A program made the translations under genes and the position numbers. The notes beneath the pieces were generated by a model. The model did no database searches. It saw only the letters and a list, made by a program, of their open reading frames with translations, and was not told the origin of the DNA. From the NCBI GenBank assembly GCA_965214915.1, contig CBDCCP010000002.1, forward strand, positions 186,001 to 250,000: a DNA stretch of 64,000 nt. The letters are read 5' to 3'. Below, in pieces: positions 7,993 through 17,165 of the stretch. The DNA comes from CATQHP01 sp965214915. Lineage in GTDB: Bacteria > Acidobacteriota > Terriglobia > Bryobacterales > UBA6623. The first letter of the stretch is position 1. The number at the start of each line of letters is the position of its first letter.

Positions 7993-9807
7993 ACCAGCTC
8001 CCCGATGCAGTCTTGCTCGCCTTCGAAATAGCCTGCGTAGTAACCGTCCCAGTAGGCTTGGCTGTTGGTGTCGAGGCTGCCGTTCGGGCCGGGAGCGCCG
8101 GGATTGCCGGGGACGCCGGGATCGCCGGGGATGCCCGCATCTTGGCCCTTTGTCCCTGGCGCGCCTTGGGCGCCGCCATCGCCCTGGGGGCCGGGGTCGC
8201 CCTGGGGGCCGTCGCCGCCCGGATTGCCTTGGGGGCCCTTGGCGCCCGGCAGGCCGGGGCCGCCCGGGTCGCCTTGGGGTCCCGCATCGCCCTTGTCGCC
8301 GTCATCGCCCGGCTGGCCGCCGGGGCCGTCGGAACCGCGGCCGCCCTTGTCGCCTTGCGGGCCTTTTACGCCTTTGGCGCCCGGCGACCCGCGGACGCCG
8401 CGCGGGCCGTCGTCGCCCTGGGGGCCGCGTGCGCCCGCCGCCCCGCGCGGGCCCTGCGGCCCGCGGTCGCCGGGGTCGCCTTTGGCGCCCGGCAGCCCTT
8501 TCGCGCCGGGCGCGCCTTTGACGCCGCGCGGGCCGGCATCGCCTTTGGCGCCCGGCAGCCCTTTTTCGCCGGACGCGCCCTTGACGCCGCGCGGGCCGGC
8601 ATCGCCTTTGGCGCCCGGCGGCCCTTTTTCGCCCGGCGCGCCCTTGACGCCGCGCGGGCCGGGACCGCCCTTGGCCCCGCGCTCGCCCGGCCCGCCGGGC
8701 AAGCCGATATGGACGGGCTCCGGGGCGCCGAACGAGGCGGCCGCGATTGCCGCGCGCTGCGGCGCGCTGGCCGTAACGGCCCAGTGAATCGCTCGCTCAG
8801 CGAATAGGAAAGCGAGATTGCCGGTCAGCGCCGGGACGCCGCTCGCTGCGGCGCCGGCGAAGGCGGGGGCGCCGGCGAGATTGCCGGTCAGCGCCGGGAC
8901 GCCGCTCGCTGCGGCGCCGGCCAGGGCGGGGGGCGCCGGCGAGATTGCCGGTCAGCGCCGGGGCGCCGCTCGCTGCGGCGCCGGCGAAGGCGGGGGCGCC
9001 GGCGAGATTGCCGGTCAGCGCCGGGGCGCCGCTCGTTGCGGCGCCGGCCAGGGCGGGGGCGCCGGCGAGATTGCCGGTCAGCGCCGGGGCGCCGCTCGTT
9101 GCGGCGCCGGCCAGGGCGAGGACCGGAAGGGCCGTCATGCCCGTCGCATCGATGGAGTTCGGCAGCGCGCGCAGGCGCGAGCCCTGCGTATTGGCCCCGT
9201 CGGGATCGATCTCGTAGAGCTCATGACCGCTTAAATCGGCGATGAGCAGACGGCCGGCGAAGACCGCCATGCTGCGCGCAATCCTCAGGCCCGAGGGCAG
9301 CGCGCGCAGGCGCGAGCCCTGCGTATCCGCTCCGTCGGGATCGATCTCGTAGAGCTCGTCATAACCGAGAACGAGCAAACGGCCTTTGAAGACCGTCAGG
9401 CCTTGGGGAAAGGTCAGGCCCGAGGGCAGCGCGCGCAGGTTTGCGCCCTGCGTATCGGCCCCATCGGGATCGATCTCATAGAGATTGCCGCCATTTTCGC
9501 CGGCGCCATGGACGATGAGCAAACGGCCGGCGAAGTCCGTCATGCCCGTCGCAAAGGTCAGGCCCGCGGGCAGCCTGCACAGGCGCGAGCCTTGCGTATC
9601 GGCCTCGTCGGGATCGACCTCGTAGAGCGCGTCGAGCGATATATCGACGATGAGCAGACGGTCTTTGAAGACCGTCATGCCCTGCGGATTGAGCAGCAGC
9701 GAGGGCAGCGCGCGCAGGCTTGCGCCCTGCGTATCGGTTCCGTCGGGATCGAGCTCGTAGAGCGAACGATCGTTCCCGCCGGAGACAACGAGCAGCCGTT
9801 CGGGCAT
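7989..9807 (-). CDS. Beta-propeller / 21-residue repeat / collagen-like protein 1, split by a one-base frameshift
   Basis: The ATG at 9807 (MPERLLVVSGG) opens five propeller-like repeats of about 47 residues (LYEIDPDGADTQGSRLRALP...GMTVFxGRLLIxD), then five tandem 21-residue repeats (GAPALTGNLAGAPA). An extra G in the run at 8928-8933 shifts the frame. Correcting it continues through FLFAERAIHWAVTASAP and SFGAPEPVHIG into about 60 Gly-X-Y triplets and the tail that ends at 7989, giving about 605 residues. Uncorrected, translation ends at 8797 and the collagen part lacks a good start. An IS1634 element is inserted four bases upstream of the ATG. Likely a fibre or surface adhesin; the function is inferred from architecture only. 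Confidence 0.65.
8814..9118 (-). repeat. Five tandem 63-bp coding repeats
   Basis: Units begin at 8814, 8877, 8941, 9004 and 9067 and encode a 21-residue Ala/Gly/Pro-rich module. The spacing is 63 bp except 8877 to 8941, which is 64 because of one additional G at 8928-8933. Confidence 0.95.
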
Positions 9808-9816
9808 GGTCTTAGA

Positions 9817-11776
9817 CGGAAGTTTCAGGGCTGATCGGGTATAAGTCACTGCTGTAGTGGGGGTTATGTCTTTCTCGGGTGTTTGGTTCTGGCTACACTT
9901 TGGGCGTCACTCCCAGCAGTTGGAAACAGCGCTGTTGCAGGGGCGTGGGCTGCGTCTGGATAGTGAAGTTGGCGCCGGCGGCGGCCTGCATGATGTTGGC
10001 GGTCAGCGTCCCCAGGTCGGCGAGTAGCGAGCGGAAGCTATGCACCGGCAGATCGTCGGCGGTGCGCTTGCGGCCGGCCTTGGCCGCTGCCGCCGGCGAG
10101 CGGCGCGCGGGGGCGAGCGGCGAAGGGCGTTGCTGCTCGGCTGCGGCCGGGTCGTGGTCGTCGAACAGCAGGGGCGCCAGCTTTTGGCGCATGTGCCACT
10201 CGACGTAGTAGGCCAGCATGCACAGCAGCACGTGCGCCCGCACGCGGTCCGCCCGCCGGTGGTGGATCGGGCGCACCTTCAGGTTCACCGACTTGAGACT
10301 GCGAAAGGCCCGCTCCACCTGCGCCAGGTTCTTGTAGGCGCGCACTGTCTGGGCGGCATCGAACCGCTCGGGGGCGACGTTGGAGCGGACGATGTAGAGC
10401 CCGTCGAGTTGCTGCTCGGCCGCGATCTTGTCTTCATCCCGGCGATAGCTGAACGTGTCGTCGGTGATGGTGGTGACGAAGTGCTTGGCGACCTTGTGGC
10501 GGTTAAGCACCTTGCCGACCCGCAGGCCGATGGCCGCCGCGCCGCGCAACGGCCGGTTCTTCCGTCGAGTCGCCGTGGCGATGGGCGCCAGGTCCTGCTC
10601 GGTGGCGGCCAGCAGTTCCTGCCGCTTGCGCTGGCGCTGGGCGGCCAGCAGGGGATTGCGGCACACGACCAGTCGCTCGCCGGGGAACTCCTCGCTGCTG
10701 ATCTCGGCCAGGTTGCGCTCGTCGAACAACGAGGGCGCCACCGCGCCGGCGGCCAGCAGCTTGCGCATCGTCGGCGCGCGCAGCGTGGTGATCCAGCGCA
10801 GCCCGTCGACGCCCTGCAGGTCCTGGCGGATGCGCGCCGCGGTGAGCATGCCGCGGTCGCCCACCAGCACCACCCGTGCGAGTCCGAAGCGGTTGCGGAT
10901 CTTGTCCACTTGGCTGGCCACCGTCTGCGGATCGCCGGTCGAGCCGGCGAAGACTTCCACCGCCACCGGGCAGCCGGCGGCCGTGCATAACAGACCGAAG
11001 ACGATCTGCAACGTGCCCGGCTTGCCGTCGCGGCTGTGTCCCCGTTGGGCCAAGGGGCAGTGGGTTCCCTCCAGGTAGCTGGAGGTCAGGTCGTAGAGCA
11101 GCAGGGTGTGCTCCTGTAGATGGCGCTTGGCCAGCCGCTGCTCGATGCCCGCCTGCCGCTCCAGCAGCCAGTCCATCGCCTGATACAGTTCGTGCTGGTT
11201 GACGTCGCCGAGGCCGAGCGCCGCGCCCAGGGTCGACACCGCGCTCTCGGGCGTCAGGGCGCGGGCGGTGGCCAGCTTCGACTGCGCGTCGATGACGCGG
11301 GCGGCGAGCAGGGCCACGGCCAAGTCGCGGGTGCGGCTGGGGCGGCGGGCGAGCAAGGTGGGCAGGGCGAGTTGCTGCAGCGAGCCCACGACGGCGGCGA
11401 CATGGCCGTGGGGCAGGCTGCGCAGGCAGGTGAAGGCCTCGTCGGCAGGGACGAGGCGCTCGCCGCGCAGGACCCGGCGCAGCGTCTCGATGGCGGCGGG
11501 GGGCAGCTTGGAGAGGTTGGCGAGGGTGCGTTTTTTGACGCGGCCGCGGTCGCGGTAGGACTCGCGGAGGAGGATGGCTGGGGGCGAGTTGCGGTTGGGC
11601 ACGCGCTCTATGTACATGGATACAATTATAGCAGGTATATCAAACGAAAACAAGGTAATAAATAATGAAAAACAGCAATATACATGGCTACAAATCGCCT
11701 CTTACACCACACCTCGACACCACCAAAACCCTTTGCAATCTATGCGTTAGGGGGAAATGAAGCCCTGAAACTTCCG
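9817..11776 (-). mobile_element. IS1634-family insertion sequence, complete
   Basis: A 1960-bp element with perfect 16-bp terminal inverted repeats, CGGAAGTTTCAGGGCT at 9817-9832 and its complement at 11761-11776, flanked by the 6-bp direct repeat CTTAGA (9811-9816 and 11777-11782). The insertion separates the propeller/collagen gene start (9807) from its upstream region, a composite hairpin/heptad repeat at 11790. Confidence 0.93.
9893..11617 (-). CDS. IS1634-family (IS4-type DDE) transposase
   Basis: 574 residues from the ATG at 11617 (MYIERVPNRNSPPAILLRES). Family features seen: RTLANLSKLP near the N-terminus, LLLYDLTSSYLEG (first Asp region), VLVGDRGMLT (second Asp) and the C-terminal YKNLAQVERAFRSLKS containing the YREK-like Glu segment, followed by RVRAHVLLCMLAYYVEW. 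The frame is intact, so the element may be active. The start was preferred to an in-frame codon at 11653 because the family N-terminus begins here. Confidence 0.92.
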   Translation of the reverse strand: MYIERVPNRNSPPAILLRESYRDRGRVKKRTLANLSKLPPAAIETLRRVLRGERLVPADEAFTCLRSLPHGHVAAVVGSLQQLALPTLLARRPSRTRDLAVALLAARVIDAQSKLATARALTPESAVSTLGAALGLGDVNQHELYQAMDWLLERQAGIEQRLAKRHLQEHTLLLYDLTSSYLEGTHCPLAQRGHSRDGKPGTLQIVFGLLCTAAGCPVAVEVFAGSTGDPQTVASQVDKIRNRFGLARVVLVGDRGMLTAARIRQDLQGVDGLRWITTLRAPTMRKLLAAGAVAPSLFDERNLAEISSEEFPGERLVVCRNPLLAAQRQRKRQELLAATEQDLAPIATATRRKNRPLRGAAAIGLRVGKVLNRHKVAKHFVTTITDDTFSYRRDEDKIAAEQQLDGLYIVRSNVAPERFDAAQTVRAYKNLAQVERAFRSLKSVNLKVRPIHHRRADRVRAHVLLCMLAYYVEWHMRQKLAPLLFDDHDPAAAEQQRPSPLAPARRSPAAAAKAGRKRTADDLPVHSFRSLLADLGTLTANIMQAAAGANFTIQTQPTPLQQRCFQLLGVTPKV

Positions 11777-11782
11777 CTTAGA

Positions 11783-11852
11783 GAGAGTCGCGGGCCGCTG
11801 CGCGGCCCAGTGAAAAGTGGAAAGTGGAAAGTGAAAAGTGAAAAGTGAAAGA
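11783..11852 (+). repeat. Hairpin/heptad composite repeat
   Basis: GGGCCGCTGCGCGGCCC palindrome followed by AGTGAAAAGTGGAAAGTGG-type units up to GTGAAAGAGTTACG. Before the IS1634 insertion it lay immediately upstream of the propeller gene. Confidence 0.85.
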
Positions 11853-11853
11853 G

Positions 11854-12216
11854 TTACGACGCCGGAATGGAAATCTGCAGGGCGCCGACGGCGAATTCGA
11901 CCGTATCCCCGTTGCCGACCGTGTGCGTCGCGGTCAGCGGCCCCCAGCCCAATTGTCCGTTGGCGCCGTGAATCGCGAAGTGCGTCACGGAGCCCCAGGA
12001 AGCAGTCGGCGTGGGGAATTGGATCAAGGCGTTGTTCTGCGCGGCGCCGTCGCTCTCCGTCCAGGAGCTCCCGGTTGTCGAAGCGCGGGCGTAGGCGCCG
12101 CCCGAGAGTTCATCGGCGCCGGTAGCGCCGGGGTCGGCGCTGTGCAGAGAGACGGCGGTTACCAGGTCGGCGACGGCGTCGGCCGCGGCGTTGCGGGCAA
12201 GGGTAGTGAGAGGCAT
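11854..12216 (-). CDS. Phage tail fibre-like protein
   Basis: 120 residues from the ATG at 12216, preceded by GGAAAGGATGCCCC. The pattern AVSLHSADPGATGADELSGG, GAYARAS, and VTHFAIHGANG followed by a beta-rich end is typical of small tail-fibre or tail-associated proteins of tailed phages (the family in which SLHTADPG...TG..E is diagnostic). It precedes, on the same strand, the propeller and collagen-like genes, supporting a fibre or appendage locus that was once one transcription unit before IS1634 entered. Confidence 0.7.
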   Translation of the reverse strand: MPLTTLARNAAADAVADLVTAVSLHSADPGATGADELSGGAYARASTTGSSWTESDGAAQNNALIQFPTPTASWGSVTHFAIHGANGQLGWGPLTATHTVGNGDTVEFAVGALQISIPAS

Positions 12217-12241
12217 GGGGCATCCTTTCCAAGCGGTCATG

Positions 12242-12410
12242 TAGCGGTCCAAACGACCAGGCTCGCGCGCCGGAGCAGGCCGCGCGCAAGCGGATCGAGC
12301 AGGAAAAACAACTCTTGTCTTCGTGCAGCCGGCCGGCAGGCTGCTTGTCTTTGCCGTAGCGGATGAGGCAGGCGTCTTTGACGCCGCGCCGGCGCGCCGG
12401 GCAATGGATG
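12242..12410 (-). pseudogene. Truncated duplicate of the neighbouring 2OG oxygenase gene
   Basis: About 160 bp closely match 12746-13030 but with an internal deletion: the 3'-terminal codons (VVWT) are joined to the segment encoding KDAFLIRY.KDKQPA.RLHEDKS and SCSIRLRAAC. Frame is broken. It lies between the tail-fibre-like gene and a coiled-coil/membrane fragment. Confidence 0.65.
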
Positions 12411-12517
12411 AGGGACGGCGTCGTCGAATACGGAGATCGCCACGCGCTATGCTCCGTCCACTCCCGAGGTTTTCAGCGTCATGGGAAGGTTTCTCTTTTC
12501 TTTGCTACCATGCAGCC

Positions 12518-12740
12518 ATAGCCGTTACGCTCTCCAAGCCCTACGACGCCTTGCGGGACGCGGGGGCCGCGGAAGAAAAGGCCCGCGAGGCGGCGGAAGA
12601 AGTCGCCGGATACGAAAACCGGTTGGCGAACATCGAAAGCGGGTTGCAACTCATCAAGTGGATGCTCGGCTTCAATCTGGCTTTTTCCCTGGCTTCGGTC
12701 GTCAAGACTTTCTTCACTCGATCGCCCTTTGATCCCGTTT
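12518..12740 (+). pseudogene. Coiled-coil and membrane-anchor fragment (DUF1640-like)
   Basis: The plus strand encodes IAVTLSKPYDALRDAGAAEE, an Ala/Glu-rich helix, then NRLANIESGLQLIKWMLGFN and a hydrophobic segment LAFSLASVVKTFF. The design, a short alpha-helical coiled coil followed by one transmembrane helix, resembles small DUF1640/CCDC90-like proteins. There is no in-frame ATG, GTG or TTG near the apparent start, and no stop before it runs antisense into the oxygenase gene, so it looks broken. A related intact protein is at 63645-63845. Confidence 0.4.
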
Positions 12741-13281
12741 ACGCCTCGGTCCAAACCACCAGGCCAACCCTCCGCCCCTTGCGCACGGGCAAGACCTGGT
12801 GCGGGTGCGTGATCCGCGACGGCCAACAGAGCAGCCAGCCGTCGGGCACGCGCTCGTCGCTGAAGTTCTGGCGCGGGAACCACAACGCTCCGCCGGCGCA
12901 GGCCGCGCGCAAGCGGATCGAGCAGGAAAAATAGCTCTTGTCTTCGTGCAGGCGGATGGCCGGCTGCTTGTCTTTGCTGTAGCGGATGAGGAAGGCGTCT
13001 TTGACGCCGCTCCAGCGCGCCGGCCGCCAGCGGGCCTCGACGACGGGGGCCAGCTTCTTGCCCAGCGTGTCGGTGAGCCAGTCCCACAGTTCGAGGTCGA
13101 GCGCGCGCACGCGCAACTCGTCGCCGGGCACGTTGTCGCCGGGCAAGGGCGCCCACAACGAGCCGAGCCGCTGCGCCTCGTCGCGTATCCAGGCGCAGTC
13201 CTCGGCGCCGAGGAAGGGCATGCCCAGGATGCCCTCGGCCAATTCGATCCACTGGAAGGCGTCGGCGGCCCATGCTTCCAC
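12739..13281 (-). CDS. 2OG-Fe(II) oxygenase-like protein
   Basis: 180 residues. The core fits a small cupin-type dioxygenase: FLIRYSKDKQPAIRLHEDKS (with HxD), SCSIRLRAACAGGALWFPRQ, then GWLLCWPSRITHPHQVLPV (distal His) and GRRVGLVVWTEA. The GTG at 13281 falls inside a duplicated segment shared with 27780-27815 (AAAAGTGGAAGCATGGGCCGCC), so the true N-terminus may have been replaced when that segment was joined on; an internal start is possible. A decayed partial copy lies at 12242-12410. Confidence 0.65.
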   Translation of the reverse strand: MEAWAADAFQWIELAEGILGMPFLGAEDCAWIRDEAQRLGSLWAPLPGDNVPGDELRVRALDLELWDWLTDTLGKKLAPVVEARWRPARWSGVKDAFLIRYSKDKQPAIRLHEDKSYFSCSIRLRAACAGGALWFPRQNFSDERVPDGWLLCWPSRITHPHQVLPVRKGRRVGLVVWTEA

Positions 13282-14379
13282 TTTTCACTCGGCGCGCGCC
13301 GCGCCGCGCGCCGATAATCGAAGATCTCCCCGGGTCTGTCGGCGGCGTAAATGCCCAGAAAAGCCGCCCAGGCGCGGTCGGCGTGGCCGTCGCTCCGGCC
13401 CCCGCCGGCGTCGTCACCCGCCGCAAACTGTGCAAATCCGTCCGCAGCGCCGCGTCGCCTGCCGGAATGCGCAGCCGCCGCTCTTCCATTGCCTGCTTGG
13501 CCAACGCGGCCATATGCAGCTTCGACGCGGCGCTGAACAGCACCCCCTCGACGCGCGCCGCACCGTGCCTCCGGCGGGCGTCTTCCACCACCGCCTCGCC
13601 CATCCCCGTCTGATCCAGGCAAACCCGCAGCGGCCGATAGCGCCCGACCAGCTCGTCCAACGCCGCCGCCTGCTCGGCGAACGACGCCCGCCGCATAACC
13701 CGCGCCTCGCGCGTCCACAGCACGTCGCCCGCCCGTTCCCAGACCCACAGCGCCGACAAGTCGTTGCGCCGCCCGATGTCCACCCCGATGTAGGCATGAC
13801 CCCCGCCGTACAGCGCCGGATCGCCGGCCTGCGCGTCCTCCGCCGCCAGGATCAGCTCGTAGGACAGCCAGGCGCCGGCCTCGTCCAGCCAGTGCAGCTC
13901 GTACTCCTGCGCCCAGGCGTCGGCGTCGGCCAGTCCGGCGCGCAGCAGCCCGATATCCCGCGGCAACCCTTCCCGCACCGCCCGGTAAATATCCACCACG
14001 TGCCGCGACCAGGGGTCTTGCGACCCCTCACTCGCAACCCGCGGCTCGCGACGCATGAGTTCGTAGAACTTGTTCCCCTTGCCGTTCGGCGTCGACACCA
14101 CGCGCAGCTTGTGCCCGGCGGAGATGACCGGAAACAGCGCCGCCCAGATCTTGCGGCTGTCGGCGTGATGGGCGAACTCGTCGAGCAGCACGTTGGCGCT
14201 GTAGCCCCGCGCCGTCTCCGGGTTGGCCGGCAGCGCGGTGATCCGCGAGCCGCCCTGGAGCGTGACCTCCAGCGCCTTCGCGCCGATATCGGGGATGTCG
14301 ATTTCGCGCCATTTAAACGCCGTTTGCAGGGCGCTTAAATGGCGTTTAACGCCCTCTTCCATCGCTTCGCGCGCCTGCT
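13268..14379 (-). pseudogene. Inverted, truncated duplicate of the phage terminase large subunit
   Basis: Nearly identical to 26670-27815 in opposite orientation. It starts at the codons for QAREAMEEGVKRHL (residue 67 of the intact copy), the first 66 codons including the Walker A motif being lost at the IS21 junction. A 25-bp deletion between GCCGGCGGG direct repeats near 13405 shifts the frame. The copy ends at GCCGCC (13268), where it joins the oxygenase gene. The other substitutions are few, so the duplication is recent. Confidence 0.85.
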
Positions 14380-14450
14380 GATCAACGACAATTATTTTTG
14401 CCGGTTGCCGAGGACGCGATCGGCCGGTTCGTGGACCCACCCGGAGTCGT

Positions 14451-15971
14451 GTGAGACTGCCCGTTTTCCTCGCGGAGGACGGGTTGGTCACGGATGCGCA
14501 GGTTCGGCGATTGCGAGAGAAACGGATGTCGGGGAAGACGTTGGCGGCGGCCGCGGCGGCGGCGGGAATGAGCGAGCGGACGGCGCGCCAGTGGCAGAGC
14601 GGCGCGTTGCCGTCGACGGCGAAGGCGCCGCGGACGTGGCGGACGCGGGAGGACCCGTTCGCCGACGTGTGGGAGTCGGAGGTGGTGCCGCAGCTTGTGG
14701 CCGATGCCGACGGCCGGCTGCAGGTGCTGACGCTGTTCAAGGCGCTGTGCCGGCGGCATCCGGGTTGCTTTCAGGAGGGGCAGCTACGGACGCTGCAGCG
14801 GCGGGTCCGCGACTGGCGGGTGCAGTACGGTGCGGACCGCGAGGTGTACTTCGAGCAGGTGGCGGTTGCGGGTCGGGAAGCGGCGTTCGACTTCACCGAC
14901 ACGAGCGATCTGGGCGTGACGATCCGGGGCGTTGGGTTCCCGCACCTGTTGTTCGAGTGGGTGCTGAGCTACAGCAAGTGGACGTATGTGGGGCTGGCGC
15001 TGAGCGAGACGTTCGAGGCGCTGGTGGCTGGCCTGCAGGGCGCGCTGTGGACACTGGGTGCGGTGCCGGCGGTGCTTCGTCACGACAATCTGTCGGCGGC
15101 GACGCACGAGCTGAAGCGCAGCGGCGGGCGCCAGTTGACGGCACGTTTCCGGCAGGTTCTGGACCACTACGGGCTGGACTCGTCGCGGATCCAGCCGGGG
15201 AAACCGCACGAGAACGGGGTCGCCGAGCAGGCGCACTTCCGCACGAAGACGGCCATCGAGCAGGCGCTGCTGCTGCGGGGCGACAGAGACTTCGTCGACG
15301 AATCGGCGTATCTGCGCTTCGTGCGTGCGGTCGTCGACGAAGAGCGGAACCGGCCGGCGGCGGCTCGGCTGGCCGAGGAGCGTTCGTATCTGCGACCGTT
15401 GCCGGCGGCGCGGATCCCGGAGTACACGACCTTCCAGTGCAGAGTGCGCAAGTGGAGCACGATTCGCATCGGCAGCCGAATCTACTCGGTGCCGTCGCGC
15501 CTGATAGGTCACACGGTCGAGGCTCGTCAGCACCCGTCGACGGTCGATGTCCTCTACGGCGGCCGGGTGCTGTGCACGATGCCGCGGCTGCGGGGCGCGG
15601 CGGACCACCGGATCGACTACCGCCACATCATCGGCAGCCTGGTTCGCAAGCCGGGCGCCTTTGCGCGGTATCGCTTCCGGGAGGAGCTGTTCCCGTCGCT
15701 GACGTTCCGGGCGGCGTATGACGCGCTGGGTCGGACGCACGGCGAGCGGGCCGACGTCGAGTATGTGCGGCTGCTGCACCTGGCGGCGACGACCAGCGAG
15801 CGGCGGGTCGAGGCGACGCTTCGGGCTCGCCTCGACGCCGGCGACACGTGCGAGTACGCCAGCGTTCAGGCCGAGGTGCGTCCGCCGGTCCCGACCGTGC
15901 CGGTGGTCCACATCCCTCGCCCGGACCTGACGCGTTACGACGCGTTGTTGACCGGAGGTCTGCACGGATGA
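14451..15971 (+). CDS. istA: IS21-family transposase IstA
   Basis: 506 residues from a GTG with CCGGAG upstream. N-terminal helix-turn-helix (KTLAAAAAAAGMSERTARQW), central integrase core with the region DFTDTSDLGVTI, the second Asp in AVLRHDNLSAATHE and the Glu in GKPHENGVAEQAH, then a basic C-terminal domain. Length and order match IstA. Its TGA overlaps the istB ATG (ATGA), the usual coupling of the pair. Confidence 0.93.
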   Translation: MRLPVFLAEDGLVTDAQVRRLREKRMSGKTLAAAAAAAGMSERTARQWQSGALPSTAKAPRTWRTREDPFADVWESEVVPQLVADADGRLQVLTLFKALCRRHPGCFQEGQLRTLQRRVRDWRVQYGADREVYFEQVAVAGREAAFDFTDTSDLGVTIRGVGFPHLLFEWVLSYSKWTYVGLALSETFEALVAGLQGALWTLGAVPAVLRHDNLSAATHELKRSGGRQLTARFRQVLDHYGLDSSRIQPGKPHENGVAEQAHFRTKTAIEQALLLRGDRDFVDESAYLRFVRAVVDEERNRPAAARLAEERSYLRPLPAARIPEYTTFQCRVRKWSTIRIGSRIYSVPSRLIGHTVEARQHPSTVDVLYGGRVLCTMPRLRGAADHRIDYRHIIGSLVRKPGAFARYRFREELFPSLTFRAAYDALGRTHGERADVEYVRLLHLAATTSERRVEATLRARLDAGDTCEYASVQAEVRPPVPTVPVVHIPRPDLTRYDALLTGGLHG

Positions 15972-16789
15972 CGGCCCCGAGCACGCAGGTGACGACGCTG
16001 CTGACGCAGTTCAACCTGACGACGGCGGCCGAGGAGTTGGTACCGCGGCTGACACAGGCCGGCCACCACGACGCGCTGCCGGTGTTGCTGGAAGTGTTCG
16101 AGGCCGAAGCCGAGGCGCGTCGCCAGCGCCGGATTGCCCGATTGCGACGAGCATCGCGTCTGCCGCCCGGCAAGACGTTCGAGACGCTCGACACCGGAAG
16201 GTTGCCGGGCCCGGTCGTGCAGCAGTTGAAGACGCTGGCCACCGGGGCGTTCCTCGAAACGGCGACCAATGTGCTCGCCTTCGGTCTGCCGGGCGTCGGC
16301 AAGAGCCACGCGTTGTGCGCGGTCGCGCACGCGCTGGTCGAAGCCGGCCACAGCGTGTTGTGCGTGCCGGCCTACGCCCTGGTGCAGGAACTGCTCGGCG
16401 CCAAACGCGACCTCGACCTGCCGCGGGCGCTGCGCAAGCTCGACCTCTTCGAGGTGATTCTGGCCGATGATCTCGGCTACGTGCAGCAGAGCCCGGACGA
16501 GGCCGAGGTGCTGTTCACATTGCTGGCCGAGCGCTACGAGCGGCGCTCGGTGATGGTGACCAGCAACCTGGTGTTCAGCCAGTGGGACCGGATCTTCCGC
16601 GACCAGATGGCCACCGCCGCGGCGATCGACCGGCTGGTACACCACTCGGTGGTGCTCGAGTTCGACGTGCCGAGCTATCGAACGGACCCGTCGCGACCGA
16701 CATCGCCGGCGCCATCACCACCGCCGGCACGTCGTGGACGTCCGCCGGGTCCGCTGTTGCCGCGGCGCCGTCGACCCGCTGCTTCCTGA
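15968..16789 (+). CDS. istB: IS21-family AAA+ helper ATPase IstB
   Basis: 273 residues. Walker A GLPGVGKSHAL, Walker B-like VILADDLGYV, sensor region SVMVTSNLVFSQW and the C-terminal AAIDRLVHHSVVLEFDVPSY are all in place. IstB binds DNA, oligomerises and activates IstA at the target. The last 45 residues are basic and proline-rich and may be an extension past the usual end of the family. Confidence 0.93.
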   Translation: MTAPSTQVTTLLTQFNLTTAAEELVPRLTQAGHHDALPVLLEVFEAEAEARRQRRIARLRRASRLPPGKTFETLDTGRLPGPVVQQLKTLATGAFLETATNVLAFGLPGVGKSHALCAVAHALVEAGHSVLCVPAYALVQELLGAKRDLDLPRALRKLDLFEVILADDLGYVQQSPDEAEVLFTLLAERYERRSVMVTSNLVFSQWDRIFRDQMATAAAIDRLVHHSVVLEFDVPSYRTDPSRPTSPAPSPPPARRGRPPGPLLPRRRRPAAS

Positions 16790-17165
16790 AACCTGTGTGG
16801 TCCGAGACGTCGGCGAGCTGGCGGTTATGAAGGCCCTCGCTGCACTCGGAACGTTTACCTCGCGCACGCTCGGCCACAGGCCGTCAACCCGCTGCGCGAG
16901 TCCTCCGCTACGCTCCGGCCCTTCGGGTGACTGCCTGTGGCCGAGCGTGCGGGAAGCCCTTGCGGGCCAGCCGGAAGGCTGGCCCGCGTTCGACTGCCCG
17001 GAAGTGCGACGCCGGGGAGCCGCTCCGCTGTCGCGGACCAACGCACACGCGTACACCAATGCCGACGGCAACCGAGCGGTGGGGTCTGTCGCCACGCTTG
17101 CGCCTCGAACGCTCGGCCGACCGCTTCCCCTCCGGTCCGTTACGTAACGGTGCAGTATTAGTCCT
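16790..17165. other. Intergenic part of IS21 with a long perfect hairpin
   Basis: No convincing gene. CGCACGCTCGGCCACAGGC at 16863-16881 pairs perfectly with its complement at 16933-16951 (19-bp stem, 51-nt loop). It could be a terminator without U-tract, a structured RNA or a recombination site between istB and the passenger gene. Confidence 0.6.

Noticed and set aside
7250..8787. Proline-rich plus-strand frames opposite the collagen-like genes
   Set aside because: They are the complement of Gly-X-Y codons; the minus strand has starts, ribosome-binding sites and coupled stops.
12479..14740. Long minus-strand frame of 753 codons
   Set aside because: It strings together the complement of istA's start, the terminase duplicate and a shifted frame of the oxygenase; only parts are real genes.
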